A stretch of DNA of 64,000 bases from Treponema sp. (GCA_017940005.1 JAGAZO010000009.1:186001-250000), one strand, 5' to 3'. Positions 34,222 to 44,287 are shown, counted from the first letter of the stretch. A program made the numbers and translations. The notes: a model not told the origin generated them from the letters alone.

Positions 34222-34932
34222 TTATCGCTTGTTTCTGTTGTTGCGCGACAAGACAAAAAGGCGCAACAAGTTGCCAATTGCAGTAAGTGCAGATGCTACA
34301 TACGTCATTGCGGCAGCCCAGAGCACTTTACGCGCGCCAGAAAGCTCCTCGCTGTCAAATGTATTTGTCTCTTGCAAGATTTTAAGTGCACGTCGCGATG
34401 CGTCGAATTCGACCGGCAGCGTTATTACATAAAACAAAACGGCGCCACCAAACAATAACAGACCAATGTTTGTAACAAGTTGCCAAATACTTGCGGACGA
34501 TTCTGCGCTTGCACCGAAGATGATGCCGAGTATTGCAAGCGTTGGACCAAAACGCGAACCGATGTTTGCGACAGGTACGAGCGTGCTGCGAAGTCCCAAC
34601 GGTCCGTAGCCTACTTTATGTTGAATAGCGTGACCTGTTTCATGTGCCGCAACACCGATTGCCGCAATAGATGTGCTTGAGTATGTGCTGTCGCTCAAGT
34701 TGAGCGTCTTTGAGCTTGGATTGTAGTTGTCTGTGAGCGAACCGCTTATATGCGTAATTTGCACATCGGTGATATTGTTTGCTCGCATTAAAAGCTGCGC
34801 CGCTTGTGCGCCCGACAACCCTTTTTTGCTTAATACTTTATCGTATGTATTGAATCTGTTTTTGACCATGAAGCTTGCAATCATGCTTAATATGACTGCG
34901 GGCATTACAAAAATAAGATAGGTTAAATCCAT
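34222..34932 (-). CDS. YugP-like membrane zinc metallopeptidase
   Basis: A 236-residue integral membrane protease (Zn_peptidase_2 family). The N-terminal helix is MDLTYLIFVMPAVILSMIAS; the zinc motif is HETGH (97-101, HExxH class) in VAAHETGHAIQH. Two further hydrophobic segments lie at about residues 140-160 and 170-195. The ATG at 34932 has AAGGAG 8 nt upstream; the longer frame adds residues unlike the family. Substrates are not known. Confidence 0.85.
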   Translation of the reverse strand: MDLTYLIFVMPAVILSMIASFMVKNRFNTYDKVLSKKGLSGAQAAQLLMRANNITDVQITHISGSLTDNYNPSSKTLNLSDSTYSSTSIAAIGVAAHETGHAIQHKVGYGPLGLRSTLVPVANIGSRFGPTLAILGIIFGASAESSASIWQLVTNIGLLLFGGAVLFYVITLPVEFDASRRALKILQETNTFDSEELSGARKVLWAAAMTYVASALTAIGNLLRLFVLSRNNRNKR

Positions 34933-35084
34933 GCAACAACTCCTTGAAATCACTGTACAACAAGGTATGCGATTAGTCAATGAAATTATTTTTACAAGAT
35001 TTTTCACATGTTAAAGTTGTTATAAAAATATTACAACAAAATGCGTTAAATAACCTATTTATTTATATCAATTCAGGATACGTG

Positions 35085-35093
35085 TGATATAAT
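35085..35093 (+). promoter_or_regulatory. Extended -10 promoter of the chemotaxis transducer gene
   Basis: TGA then a perfect TATAAT (35088-35093) with no recognisable -35. GAGGAG lies at ~35100, rather far from the ATG. Confidence 0.45.
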
Positions 35094-35119
35094 CTCGTAG
35101 AGGAGCTAAGCAAATAGTT

Positions 35120-37012
35120 ATGAAATCAGATTCATCGTTAAAAAAAACAATATCAATTAAATTTCGATTCATTATTGAAACAATACTTGTTGCTAGTCTA
35201 GTAATTATCCAGTTTATCATGTTACTTTTAATAGGGCGTCAAAAAAATATTTTTTTGAATGTTGTTCAAAATCAAGAAATAGCTTTGCTTGTTGCCACAG
35301 AACTTAAACAAACTTCGCAGGACTTAACACGTATGTGCCGCCTTTTTGTTTTTAACGAAGATGTAAAATATAGAAACGAGTATTTATACATTCTTGCATG
35401 GCGCGCAGGAACCGTTCCTCGACCGAAGTCTCTTGCCGTTTTTCAGGAAAGACAGATAAGCGAGCTGGAGCTGCTCGAAGAACTCGGTTGTACAGCAGAA
35501 GAAATTGCACTATTTAATAAATCAACAGAGTTTTCAAACACGCTTGCAACAATAGAAACGCAGGCTATGGACAGTGTTTTGCATAGAAGGTTTGTCGATG
35601 GACCTCGCGCAATTCGTCCTAATGAGTCTGTGCAAAGCTTTGCTACACGCATTGTCAATGATGCAACATATGAATCAGAAGTAGATAAAATCATGACACC
35701 AATATATGAATTCAACACAGTTCTTTCCGAGCGCACGGGTAAAGCCGTTGCTGAAACAAATAAGCGGTTAGATTATTTGCGGATAGTGGCAATTATTATA
35801 ATGGTAATAGTTGTTATTTCTGTTGTTAAACTTACGTTATTTGTAAATAACGGTGTTCTCCAGCCGCTTTTAAAAACATCAAAAAAATTTGCTGTCGTAA
35901 ATCAAGGTGATTTAACGCAGCCCATGCAAGTTCTTTCAACAGATGAAGTCGGCACTATGGCGCGCGATTACAATAGCATGCTTGCAAGTTTGCGCAATTT
36001 GCTCAATGCGATTCAAGAAAATGCAGATACGCTTTCTGCTGTCGGTATTGATTTGTCGTCAAATATGACAGAAACGGCAAGTGCAATAAATGAGATAACA
36101 GCAACTATTGCAAATGTAAAGCAGCAGTCAATTAATCAAGCGGCGAGCGTGGAAGAATCTTCTCGTACTATTGCAAATGCAACTGAAATGATTCAGCATG
36201 TGACAAACCGCATTGAGTCGCAGGCCGCAAGCGTTACGCAGTCTTCTGCAGCTATTGAGGAAATGGTTGGCAATATAGCTTCAATTTCAAAGACGCTTGA
36301 AAAAATGGATAGTGTTATAAAAGAACTTTCTGCTGTAACTGATGATGGCGCACATACTGTCTCACAAACAAAAACTACAATGCAAAAGATAAGTTCGGAA
36401 TCGGGCAGCCTTGTTGAAGCAAGTAGCATTATCCAAAATATAGCAAGCCAGACAAATTTGCTTGCTATGAACGCGGCGATAGAAGCTGCCCATGCAGGCG
36501 AAGCAGGAAAAGGTTTTGCTGTTGTAGCAGATGAAATCAGAAAGCTTGCAAATGAATCGAGCAAGCAGGGAAAAACTATTTCTGATTCTCTCAAATCATT
36601 GAGCGATGAAATCAACGAAATGGTAGCATCTGCGGGCGAGGTCAACGATAAATTTCTTGCAATCGATTCATATACTGATCAAGTGCAATCGATGAGCGCG
36701 CAGATGACGGAGGTAATGAAAGAGCAGGAAAATGGCGGCCTCGAAGTTTTGTCCGCAGTGAAAGACATTGATACAATCACAATGGACGTAAAAAGTGATT
36801 CAATGCGCATGCTTGAAGGCAGCCGTGAGATTACAAAAGAGATTGATGTGTTGAATAATCTTACTCGCGTGATTACCGACAGCATGAACGAGATGGCGAG
36901 CGGCGCGGAACAAATTAATAATTCTGTTCAAGAAGTTGACGGTCTTACACATAAAAATAAACAGTGTATTGATGCGCTTATGGAAGAGGTAAAGAAATTT
37001 AAAGTCCGTTAA
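35120..37012 (+). CDS. Methyl-accepting chemotaxis protein
   Basis: A 630-residue transducer. The first membrane helix is at ~13-37, a periplasmic sensor of about 175 residues follows, and the second helix is at ~215-238 ([21 protein letters not shown]). A HAMP domain comes next, then a long coiled-coil signalling domain. The CheA/CheW contact hairpin is clear: [19 protein letters not shown] and then [20 protein letters not shown]. The sensor is not one I can name. It is monocistronic here with no cheA or cheW beside it. Confidence 0.9.
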   Translation: MKSDSSLKKTISIKFRFIIETILVASLVIIQFIMLLLIGRQKNIFLNVVQNQEIALLVATELKQTSQDLTRMCRLFVFNEDVKYRNEYLYILAWRAGTVPRPKSLAVFQERQISELELLEELGCTAEEIALFNKSTEFSNTLATIETQAMDSVLHRRFVDGPRAIRPNESVQSFATRIVNDATYESEVDKIMTPIYEFNTVLSERTGKAVAETNKRLDYLRIVAIIIMVIVVISVVKLTLFVNNGVLQPLLKTSKKFAVVNQGDLTQPMQVLSTDEVGTMARDYNSMLASLRNLLNAIQENADTLSAVGIDLSSNMTETASAINEITATIANVKQQSINQAASVEESSRTIANATEMIQHVTNRIESQAASVTQSSAAIEEMVGNIASISKTLEKMDSVIKELSAVTDDGAHTVSQTKTTMQKISSESGSLVEASSIIQNIASQTNLLAMNAAIEAAHAGEAGKGFAVVADEIRKLANESSKQGKTISDSLKSLSDEINEMVASAGEVNDKFLAIDSYTDQVQSMSAQMTEVMKEQENGGLEVLSAVKDIDTITMDVKSDSMRMLEGSREITKEIDVLNNLTRVITDSMNEMASGAEQINNSVQEVDGLTHKNKQCIDALMEEVKKFKVR

Positions 37013-37016
37013 AATT

Positions 37017-37050
37017 CAACAATGAATGGAAACGTCAGTTTCAGGAGTTG
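37017..37050. terminator. Nested stem-loop between the transducer and nnrDE genes
   Basis: Outer CAAC/GTTG and inner GAAAC-GTCA-GTTTC pairs. It lies between two convergent stops and resembles the element at 9003-9040, so it may be a recurrent terminator type of this genome. Confidence 0.4.
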
Positions 37051-37055
37051 CTGAG

Positions 37056-38585
37056 TTAATGCACAAGCGAGCAAGTTCGTGAAGTTGCAGCAACAGCGCG
37101 TTGCGCCGCATTAGCCGCATCTTTTGGCAGTTTTTCAATTTCGCGTATCAATTTGCGTGGTGTGAGCGCATAGCTTTTTGCAAATGTTTGAGACGCGCCG
37201 CCATGTGCAAGCACCGCAGTTATCGCTGCTTCTTGTGTGCTGTAATTTTGGGCGAGCAACGCGCATATGAGGCCTGCAAGCACATCACCACTTCCTGCTT
37301 TTGCAAGGCACTGGTTTCCTTCCGTGCTTATGAACACGCCACACCCGCACGAAATGAATGTGTTTGCGCCTTTGAGCACGAGCACTGCTTTGGGAAACTG
37401 CGCAGAAAATTTTTTAACAAGTTCCAAGCGGTTTTCAGCAAGCGTTTCGATTGAATAGCTTCCGAGCGCGCATAATTTTAAAAGCGACTGGAATTCTTTG
37501 GGGTGCGGCGTGAGCACGACGCGCTGTGAAAATCTTTTGAGCAGCGAGCCGATTTTCTCGTAGTAGAACATGTCTGCGTCAAGCACAACACGCACCGCTT
37601 TGTGCAAAAAAATCCATGCAAGCAATTTTTCTGTCGCGTCGTACTGAGCGCGTCCAAGTCCGCTTCCAAGCAAAACAGCTGTTGTGTTTTGAGGAAATGT
37701 TTTTGCGCTCATAAGTTCGGGCGGCATTTTAAAACGCGCTGTGTTGCTTTGCACTGTCTCTACAAGCGTGACAAGCCCCGCACCAAAAGCAAGTGCAGCT
37801 TCGCCTGCAATAATCGCAGCGCCCGGCTTTTCTCCTGCAACGATTGCCGCATGTCCAAACGCTCCTTTGTGCACGGATTTTTTTTCGCGCATAGGAAGAT
37901 GCATGTCGTTGCAAGAAAGCAGTTGCGCGTCGGGAAACGATGGGCAGTTTTCAAAGAGCGCGGCGCTCACACCGATATTTGCTTTAACAATGTTTCCACA
38001 AAAATCTTTTGCCGCGTCTGAAAAATACGCAGCTTTGAGCGCGCCCATTGCAACAGTTATGTGTGCATTGAATGCAATCGTTTTGCTTTTGTATGTTGTT
38101 AAAATTGCGCCGCGCGAATCTATGCCGCTCGGAATGTCGCATGCGATGCGTGTGCACGGCGCGCTATTTATTTTAAAAAGCAGTTGCGCTATATGCGCGT
38201 CAAGTGTGCCATGAAATCCTGTGCCATACAAGCAGTCGACGACCACAGTATGCGCGTTTATCATTTTTAAAAATAATGCACGGTGTATCACGTGCACGCC
38301 AACAGCTTTTGCCAGAGCGCATTGCTGCTTGCAGTTTTCTGTTTTTGGTTCGTATGCCGCGTACACGCTGCACGAAATTGCTCCTGCTATGCGCCGTGCA
38401 AGCGCATAGCCGTCTGAGCCATTGTTGCCACTCCCGCACATGATGAGCACGCGCGTTGCACCTGTTGCGCACACTTCTTTTTCAAGCGCGGCGGCTGCGT
38501 TTTCAATCATTATGTTTTCTGTCAGTCCAAACGCGTTGTGCGCGTGCGCTTCAAGCTGCGTTACTGTTGCAAAAACGTTTTGCAT
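37056..38585 (-). CDS. nnrDE: Bifunctional NAD(P)HX epimerase/dehydratase
   Basis: A 509-residue NAD(P)H-hydrate repair enzyme. The N-terminal ~200 residues are the NnrE epimerase (VLIMCGSGNNGSDGYALAR and DCLYGTGFHG). The C-terminal ~280 are the NnrD ADP/ATP-dependent dehydratase, with KGAFGHAAIVAG, VLTPHPKEF, VLVLKGANTFI and the catalytic GNQCLAKAGSGDVLAG. The ATG at 38585 is chosen because GGAG is 6 nt upstream. It is monocistronic and cytoplasmic. Confidence 0.93.
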   Translation of the reverse strand: MQNVFATVTQLEAHAHNAFGLTENIMIENAAAALEKEVCATGATRVLIMCGSGNNGSDGYALARRIAGAISCSVYAAYEPKTENCKQQCALAKAVGVHVIHRALFLKMINAHTVVVDCLYGTGFHGTLDAHIAQLLFKINSAPCTRIACDIPSGIDSRGAILTTYKSKTIAFNAHITVAMGALKAAYFSDAAKDFCGNIVKANIGVSAALFENCPSFPDAQLLSCNDMHLPMREKKSVHKGAFGHAAIVAGEKPGAAIIAGEAALAFGAGLVTLVETVQSNTARFKMPPELMSAKTFPQNTTAVLLGSGLGRAQYDATEKLLAWIFLHKAVRVVLDADMFYYEKIGSLLKRFSQRVVLTPHPKEFQSLLKLCALGSYSIETLAENRLELVKKFSAQFPKAVLVLKGANTFISCGCGVFISTEGNQCLAKAGSGDVLAGLICALLAQNYSTQEAAITAVLAHGGASQTFAKSYALTPRKLIREIEKLPKDAANAAQRAVAATSRTCSLVH

Positions 38586-38673
38586 GTTGCACTCCAACAA
38601 AAATTACGCACTGTGCATGCGTTTCGATTTTATGACATATGCAGCGTTCAACGAGCAGCATGTGCACATGCCT

Positions 38674-39294
38674 TTACAATCTGTTTATTTTTTTTACAAA
38701 TATCGTTGTGTTTGAAAAATCGTGACCATCTGCATCAGATGGAATACTAGAACAACGAACTTGCAATTCACTTTTTTCTGAATCAACTGCGCATAAAAGT
38801 TGCCACGTCTTTTTTGTCTCGCTTTCACTTCTTGAATAGCCTGTGCTGTTGCCAGATTTATTAATGTTGAACGTAATCATTGAGAGCGTGGTGATGTATG
38901 TACCTTTCCAATAGTGGACGTCAAGCGCAGCCGCTTGCGTAATTTCCATAGTGCCGTCTTCATGTATTGCAATAGTTGTTGTCGCTTTTTTGCCGTTATA
39001 TTCCCATGTGCCGAAATAGTTTATCTTAAATGATTTTTGTATGTCTTTGCCAATCTGTTTTCCTGTTTCGCTCATAGCGTTGCCAAATGATTTAAATGCA
39101 TCTGCTGCGTCTTGCGCAAATTCTTGCCAATAGTTTTCAATACCACTGCGAGAATCAGGTTCAGCGTTTTCTAATGCGTCTGCTGCATCGGTATTGTTCA
39201 CTGAAGAATTATCACGATTTCCTTTTGAAAATGCAGGAGTTGCAGCTATGCACAGTACAACGATGATAAATAATTTAATAATTTTTCGTATCAT
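38674..39294 (-). CDS. Secreted protein of unknown function
   Basis: A 206-residue exported protein: signal peptide (IIKLFIIVVLCIAATPAFS, probable cleavage before KGN), an acidic Ala/Asp/Asn-rich linker, an amphipathic helix (FAQDAADAFKSFGNAMSETG), then a ~100-residue beta-rich domain with GTWEYNGKKATTTIAIHEDG, reminiscent of lipocalin-like or DUF-type domains. AGGAGG lies just before the ATG at 39294. It follows uppP by 14 bp and is probably cotranscribed. I do not recognise the family. Confidence 0.7.
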   Translation of the reverse strand: MIRKIIKLFIIVVLCIAATPAFSKGNRDNSSVNNTDAADALENAEPDSRSGIENYWQEFAQDAADAFKSFGNAMSETGKQIGKDIQKSFKINYFGTWEYNGKKATTTIAIHEDGTMEITQAAALDVHYWKGTYITTLSMITFNINKSGNSTGYSRSESETKKTWQLLCAVDSEKSELQVRCSSIPSDADGHDFSNTTIFVKKINRL

Positions 39295-39308
39295 AAATCC
39301 TCCTGCAA

Positions 39309-40181
39309 TTACTTGATAAAAATAAGCCCCAGTATGCCAAGCGGAATAAGATACAAGGCAAACCACGCAAGCTTGCCTTTTTTAATAATGTTCATGAGCA
39401 GCATGAGCGACACGTATCCGACAACAAATGCCGCTGCGCAACCGACAGCTACGCTTGCCGCACCGATTGACTCGGCAACTTTTCCCACGTCTTTAAGCTC
39501 AAGGATAAACGCGCCGAGAATCGCAGGAATGGAAACGATAAACGAAAACTCTCCTGCATCTGCGCGCGACATGCCGCTCACAAATCCGCCAGCGATTGTC
39601 GCACCGCTTCGAGAAATGCCTGGCAGCGTACCGGTGCCTTGTGCCGTTCCAACTGCAAGTGCTTGTTTCCACGAGATGCCAACATTTTTAGCTGCTTGTG
39701 TGCTATCGTTTTTTGGCACTGAACGCGTGAGTTGTTTTTTATTTACATAATGAGAAAAAATGAGTATGCATGCTGTTACAATAAATCCTGCAAAAACACA
39801 TTGTATAGGAAGTGCAGGCAGCAATTTTTTTACAACAACGCCAAGTACTCCTGTCGCAAAAGTAGCAAGCAGGATTGCGCCGACAGTTTTCCGTGCAGCT
39901 GCATCGGTACGCGTGAGTCCGCTTGTGCCGGAATACGACGTGTCAATCGGGCGGCGGGAAATTATTCTTCCAAATGCACAGAGCAGCTCCCAGATTTGCG
40001 TGCGAAAAAAAATCACAATGGCAGCGAGTGTTGCCACATGAAGCGTTATATCAAATAGAAGCGGCACATCATCGAGCGAAAATAAATTTTGCGCAACGGC
40101 CAAATGCCCGGATGAAGATACTGGTAAAAATTCGGTAACGCCTTGCAGCGCACCAAGCAAAAGCGATTGTAAAAGTGTCAT
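39309..40181 (-). CDS. uppP: Undecaprenyl-diphosphatase UppP (BacA)
   Basis: A 290-residue polytopic membrane enzyme that dephosphorylates undecaprenyl diphosphate to recycle the lipid carrier for peptidoglycan synthesis; it confers bacitracin tolerance. Catalytic motifs are intact: GVTEFLPVSSSGHL at residues ~14-27 and PGISRSGATIAGG near 180. A cytoplasmic loop (RPIDTSYSGTSG, then an Asn/Lys-rich stretch) is longer than in E. coli. The -10 box TATGAT (with upstream TG) ends 6 nt before the ATG and no Shine-Dalgarno is visible. Confidence 0.93.
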   Translation of the reverse strand: MTLLQSLLLGALQGVTEFLPVSSSGHLAVAQNLFSLDDVPLLFDITLHVATLAAIVIFFRTQIWELLCAFGRIISRRPIDTSYSGTSGLTRTDAAARKTVGAILLATFATGVLGVVVKKLLPALPIQCVFAGFIVTACILIFSHYVNKKQLTRSVPKNDSTQAAKNVGISWKQALAVGTAQGTGTLPGISRSGATIAGGFVSGMSRADAGEFSFIVSIPAILGAFILELKDVGKVAESIGAASVAVGCAAAFVVGYVSLMLLMNIIKKGKLAWFALYLIPLGILGLIFIK

Positions 40182-40187
40182 GCACTT

Positions 40188-40196
40188 ATCATAGCA
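40188..40196 (-). promoter_or_regulatory. Extended -10 promoter of uppP
   Basis: On the minus strand TGC-TATGAT (40196-40188) ends 6 nt before the ATG at 40181; no -35 needed to be assumed. Confidence 0.45.
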
Positions 40197-40264
40197 AAAT
40201 TAACAGGAACTGTCACTGTAGTTATTGTACCTGTCATGTACGCTCGTGTTGCGTTAACGTTGTG

Positions 40265-40330
40265 CTAGCGCCCAAACAGCTGGTCGAGCTTGCATTGCGC
40301 CTGTCGTGTATTCCTCTGCTGCATGCGATG
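40265..40330 (-). repeat. In-frame duplicate of the TIGR03545 gene tail
   Basis: Directly after the TAG at 40331-40333 the same frame continues for 21 codons and ends again in LFGR plus TAG (40265-40267), mirroring the true C-terminus (DALKGLFGR against KLDQLFGR). The nucleotides around both stops match (GGGCGCTAGCA). It looks like a small local duplication of the 3' end. Confidence 0.55.
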
Positions 40331-42598
40331 CTAGCGCCCGAACAGCCCTTTGAGCGCATCAGTTGCTTTTTGCTGCACATCGCCACCCGCTTGATTCGCA
40401 AGCTGCTTTGTAATCTGTGCACGTATTGTTTCGAGCTGCGCGTTTGTATTTGCAAAATTTGCTTGCTGCGCGTTTATGCCGTTTTGAATGTCTGCAAGTT
40501 GCGAAAGTTTTTCATTGATGCTGCCTGTTTTTTCTGCAAGCAATGCGTCTACTTTTTCGCGCGCAGAAGCAGTAATCGCTGTAAGCTCCGAGACGAGCAA
40601 GTTTTGGAAAATTGCCGCAAACTGCTCGCCTGCGTTTGTGTCAAGCGACAAGCTCATGTCGCTTGTGGCGGCAGCATACTGCATGTCAAAGCTCACTTTG
40701 AGCGCGGTAAACTGGTCGAGCGCCTTTTGATAAATTGCGTATACTGCTTGCGGCTCAAACGAAGGTGTTGCAATTTTCATCGCGCTCATGTCTATGCCGC
40801 CGCGCACGCCGAAGCTGCCGTCTGTGCTGCCGTTTATGCCGCACGAAATGGCGGAAGACGATGCGTCGAGCAAAAAGTTGTCGTTGATGTTCAGCGCAAT
40901 CGGAAAACCTGTGCCTGTGTAATCTGCTGTAACGAGAGGGGCAGTTGTCATGCTTCTGCCGTCAATCACCGCTTTGAGCGCGTTAGTAATTCCGCCCACA
41001 GTAAAATCTGTTGCAAGCTCCGCAGGTTTTCCGCGCTTGTCTGGGTCGCTGCTCACTTCTTTTGCGGACACGCTCCACGTCGCGCCCGAACCGAATGCGT
41101 TTTCGATTAAGAATTTTGGCACAGTGTCATTGCGGTAGTAAACATTCCTTCCTGTACTGCGGCGTGTGGTTTTAACTTTCTGTGATTTTTTTTCTGCTGA
41201 TTTTGATGATTTTGTGCTCGTATTGCTTTTGAGCGTGAGTGCTACGTCAATGCCCTTTTGCACATACGGATAATATGTGCCGAGCAAGTTGTACATGAAT
41301 GCGTTGAGCGTTTTGTTAAAAATGCCGCTTACGCCTTCTGCTTTGAGCGTTTTGAATTTGTTAATTTCTTCATCGATGAGCGCTTTGTCCGAAGCGATTG
41401 CGTTTGCGATGTCGCGCGAAAGTTGCGTTACGTTTGCTGTATCTGTTTTAAAATCTTCAGCAATTTTTTCTGTTTCTGCTTTTATCATTTTGCCGCGCGT
41501 CACTGCATCGTTTACGTCAGTAAGCGCCTGTTGCAGCGTTACAACATCGCGCACATTTGCCCAGTCAGTTTTAACAAGTTTGTCAACGCTTTGGGCGAAC
41601 GACGTGACGGAGCTTTCCATCTGCGACGGCGCGTCTTTCCATTTTGCGAACAGCGGTTCAACAGTGGTGCGAGCAGTTTCCGCCATTGCAGGCGATTTTA
41701 GATGTGCTTGCACATTGTTGATGATGTTTTCAGGATTGTAATTGGCAAATGTGTCGGTGAGCGTCTTTTGCACATCTGCAACGAGTTTTTGCTGCATGTC
41801 TGCGATAAAGCCGCTGTTCTTCTGTTCCTCGCGTGATTTTTTAGGCGGAATATAGCCCGATGTCGTTCGCTCCGTTCCTGTGAGCACATCTGCAATTATT
41901 AAATTTTCAGCATCAAATTTTCCGCGCAGCAATTCAGTGAGATTGAAATCGAACGTGAGTTCTCCCACTTGAAAAATATTTTTCATTACATCGTTTTTGT
42001 TTGCTTGCTGCAAATCTTTTATCTGAAGCTTTGCGCCAAAAATATCAAAGTCGAGATAGCCTATGTCTGTCTTTGCTTGAAATACCGCTTGCATGCCAGA
42101 GACAATTGCGCGCTTTACAATCGTATTTTTAAAAACGCTCACTACAATGCACAACGCTGCAATCGCGCCGACAACAGCTGCAAGCGGAATAAGTTTGATA
42201 CCAAATTTTTGCCGCTTTACTTCTTTTGCAATGAGTTTGAGGCGTTTAAAATCTTTGACGGCAATCTGCATATTGCGCGGAATTGCAAGTGTTTGTTGTG
42301 CTTGCGCGCGTTGCGTTTGTTTTGACGACGAGCTGCCCGCGTTCGGCATGATTTGCGCATTTTGCGCGTGCGTGTTCAACTCATTTGCATCAGGGCTTTG
42401 CATCGTCTCATCTGAGTAGAAAAATTGCTGGACAAAATCTTTGTCTGCGGGAATATAGATTTTGTTAAGAATTTTTTTTGTTAATTTTTCTTGCGTATAT
42501 GATTTTTTCAAAAGGCGTGGCAATTTTGCAGCCGAAATCATCTTTGGCGTGTGCGCAACTTTTTTTGAACTGTCAGGCGATAATTCTGTCGTTTTCAT
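40331..42598 (-). CDS. TIGR03545-family envelope protein
   Basis: A 755-residue protein with a short cytoplasmic N-terminus, one membrane helix at ~140-160 (LIPLAAVVGAIAALCIVVSVF), then a long periplasmic region. It has the AsmA-like opening IVKRAIVSGMQAVFQAKTDIGYLDFDIFGAKLQIKDL pattern, coiled-coil segments (about 290-430 and 690-740) and beta-rich stretches. From memory TIGR03545 occurs in a minority of outer-membraned bacteria next to TIGR03546, which follows that pattern here. AGGAGGTG precedes the ATG. A role in the envelope, perhaps lipid transfer as for AsmA-like proteins, is inference. Confidence 0.8.
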   Translation of the reverse strand: MKTTELSPDSSKKVAHTPKMISAAKLPRLLKKSYTQEKLTKKILNKIYIPADKDFVQQFFYSDETMQSPDANELNTHAQNAQIMPNAGSSSSKQTQRAQAQQTLAIPRNMQIAVKDFKRLKLIAKEVKRQKFGIKLIPLAAVVGAIAALCIVVSVFKNTIVKRAIVSGMQAVFQAKTDIGYLDFDIFGAKLQIKDLQQANKNDVMKNIFQVGELTFDFNLTELLRGKFDAENLIIADVLTGTERTTSGYIPPKKSREEQKNSGFIADMQQKLVADVQKTLTDTFANYNPENIINNVQAHLKSPAMAETARTTVEPLFAKWKDAPSQMESSVTSFAQSVDKLVKTDWANVRDVVTLQQALTDVNDAVTRGKMIKAETEKIAEDFKTDTANVTQLSRDIANAIASDKALIDEEINKFKTLKAEGVSGIFNKTLNAFMYNLLGTYYPYVQKGIDVALTLKSNTSTKSSKSAEKKSQKVKTTRRSTGRNVYYRNDTVPKFLIENAFGSGATWSVSAKEVSSDPDKRGKPAELATDFTVGGITNALKAVIDGRSMTTAPLVTADYTGTGFPIALNINDNFLLDASSSAISCGINGSTDGSFGVRGGIDMSAMKIATPSFEPQAVYAIYQKALDQFTALKVSFDMQYAAATSDMSLSLDTNAGEQFAAIFQNLLVSELTAITASAREKVDALLAEKTGSINEKLSQLADIQNGINAQQANFANTNAQLETIRAQITKQLANQAGGDVQQKATDALKGLFGR

Positions 42599-42610
42599 AC
42601 GGGCACCTCC

Positions 42611-43126
42611 TTACACAAGCTCGGCGGCTTTTTCAGCTATTTTTGAAATGACAGGCAGCGCGTTGATTGCCTTGCCCACTTTGCTTTGGCGAATCGCTTG
42701 CGCAAGAACAGTGCGCCAGTATTTTATGAACAGCTTCATAAGGAAAAAAAGTGGCACGTAACAGATGATGCCACACACGAACGAGCCCATGACAATCGTG
42801 TTGTTGAACTTTGTAAAGCCGACAAACGGAATGTCGAGCAATGTTGCAAAAAATGATTCAAGCGGTTTGAGCGTGAGCACAAAATAACCGACGCGGTCAA
42901 ACAGTGTGTCGAGCAGCGGCGCAACGAGTGCACCTAAAATCATCATAATAAAATAACCGCCTTTGTTGATGCGCACAAATAAGAACAGCACAAACAGCAC
43001 GTACCACAGCAAATTGCTCTTCGGCATAAAACCGAGAATGAGACCGAGACTAAATGCGTGCGCAATTTCAGACGGTTTTGCGTTTTCATTGAGCGCGCGG
43101 AACAGTTTGACAATATGCGAAATCAT
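42611..43126 (-). CDS. TIGR03546-family membrane protein
   Basis: A 171-residue polytopic membrane protein related to DUF2062, with about four hydrophobic segments and the text AHAFSLGLILGFMPKSNLLWY. The ATG at 43126 is preceded by GGAG. It is 12 bp upstream of the TIGR03545 gene; the pair is probably one operon and one functional unit in the inner membrane. Confidence 0.8.
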   Translation of the reverse strand: MISHIVKLFRALNENAKPSEIAHAFSLGLILGFMPKSNLLWYVLFVLFLFVRINKGGYFIMMILGALVAPLLDTLFDRVGYFVLTLKPLESFFATLLDIPFVGFTKFNNTIVMGSFVCGIICYVPLFFLMKLFIKYWRTVLAQAIRQSKVGKAINALPVISKIAEKAAELV

Positions 43127-43318
43127 TTGTGTTCTCCAAAGAATTAACAAGTCGCGGCAACGGCAAAAACGTTGCACAAATTAACAATGATATTTTACCT
43201 ACGCCATTTTAGCAAGCAAACAGCATTAGCGCAATACAGCGGGAAAACTGCAAATGTACCGCATATATGCATTCTATCTCAACAGAGCACATCACATCAC
43301 ATTGGCAATAGCACAATA

Positions 43319-43347
43319 TTGACATATTGCGCGTTCGTATCTACAAT
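43319..43347 (+). promoter_or_regulatory. Likely promoter of the acyltransferase gene
   Basis: TTGACA (43319-43324), 17-bp spacer, TACAAT (43342-43347). The ATG follows at 43385. Confidence 0.65.
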
Positions 43348-43384
43348 TACAAAATAAATACCGTTGAGAATATGGGGTGTCGGC

Positions 43385-44287
43385 ATGGGAATACCGCTTA
43401 AAGACAAATGCAAAAAATATTTTTCTGAACTTTTAACAGTGTCTCGTGCACCTGCAAAAATTGATGAGACGAACATCTATCAAGAGGCGAATCTCGACGC
43501 GCAAAAATTGATGTACACGCTGCTCGAAGAAACGGTATTGCCAGATTCCGGCGTAAAAAATATCGAAAATTTCAAAGCGTTTTATGATGCGGTTGTACGA
43601 GGTGGAAAAAGCGGGCTTATCCTTGCGGAGCATTATACAAATCTCGATTTACCGGCAATTTTTTATTTGCTCAACAAAGACGGCGGCGACTGGGGCAAAG
43701 ATTTAACAAATCATATTGTTGCCATTGCCGGATTAAAGCTCAATGAAGAAAATCCGCTTGTGCGCGCATGGGCAGAAGGTTTTACGCGTGTTGTCATTTA
43801 TCCGGGCAGCAGCTTGCGAAAATCGCTCGCGGAACTGCACACTGAAGCAGAAAAAGCGGAAGAGACTAAACGCGCGCGCAGAATCAATCTCGGTGCCATG
43901 CGCGTCATGGACGACTGCAAAAAGCGCGGGCAGGCGATACTTGTGTTTCCAAGCGGCACGCGCTATCGACCCGGTCACCCAGAGACAAAGCGCGGTTTGA
44001 AAGAGATAGACAGCTACGTGCGCATGTTTGATGTCATGCTGCTCGTTTCAATAAATGGCAACTGCCTACGGATAAATCCCGACGACCCGAACAATATGGT
44101 TATGGACATTGTCGAACACGACACGATTACGATTACTGCATCTCCTGTCATTGACTGTGCAGATTTCCGCAAAAATGTGCTTGCTGAAATGCCTGAAGCG
44201 GATGGCGACCGCCATCAAAAAGTGATTGACCGCATCATGGCAATTTTAGACGAACAGCACGACGCGGTAGAAAAAACGAGAATTTAA
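43385..44287 (+). CDS. Glycerolphosphate acyltransferase-like protein (PlsB/PlsC family)
   Basis: A 300-residue acyltransferase. The catalytic H-x4-D motif is HYTNLD (His83, Asp88) and the glycerol-phosphate-binding motif is FPSGTRYRPG (188-197), a variant of FPEGTR. The layout, without strong membrane helices, resembles soluble or peripheral glycerol-3-phosphate acyltransferases. It would transfer a fatty acyl chain in phospholipid synthesis. The ATG at 43385 has GGGGTG upstream. Confidence 0.78.
   Translation: MGIPLKDKCKKYFSELLTVSRAPAKIDETNIYQEANLDAQKLMYTLLEETVLPDSGVKNIENFKAFYDAVVRGGKSGLILAEHYTNLDLPAIFYLLNKDGGDWGKDLTNHIVAIAGLKLNEENPLVRAWAEGFTRVVIYPGSSLRKSLAELHTEAEKAEETKRARRINLGAMRVMDDCKKRGQAILVFPSGTRYRPGHPETKRGLKEIDSYVRMFDVMLLVSINGNCLRINPDDPNNMVMDIVEHDTITITASPVIDCADFRKNVLAEMPEADGDRHQKVIDRIMAILDEQHDAVEKTRI

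Noticed and set aside
40175..41110. Cys- and Arg-rich plus-strand open frame of 311 codons
   Set aside because: Antisense shadow of the TIGR03545 gene; composition is not protein-like and there is no ribosome site.
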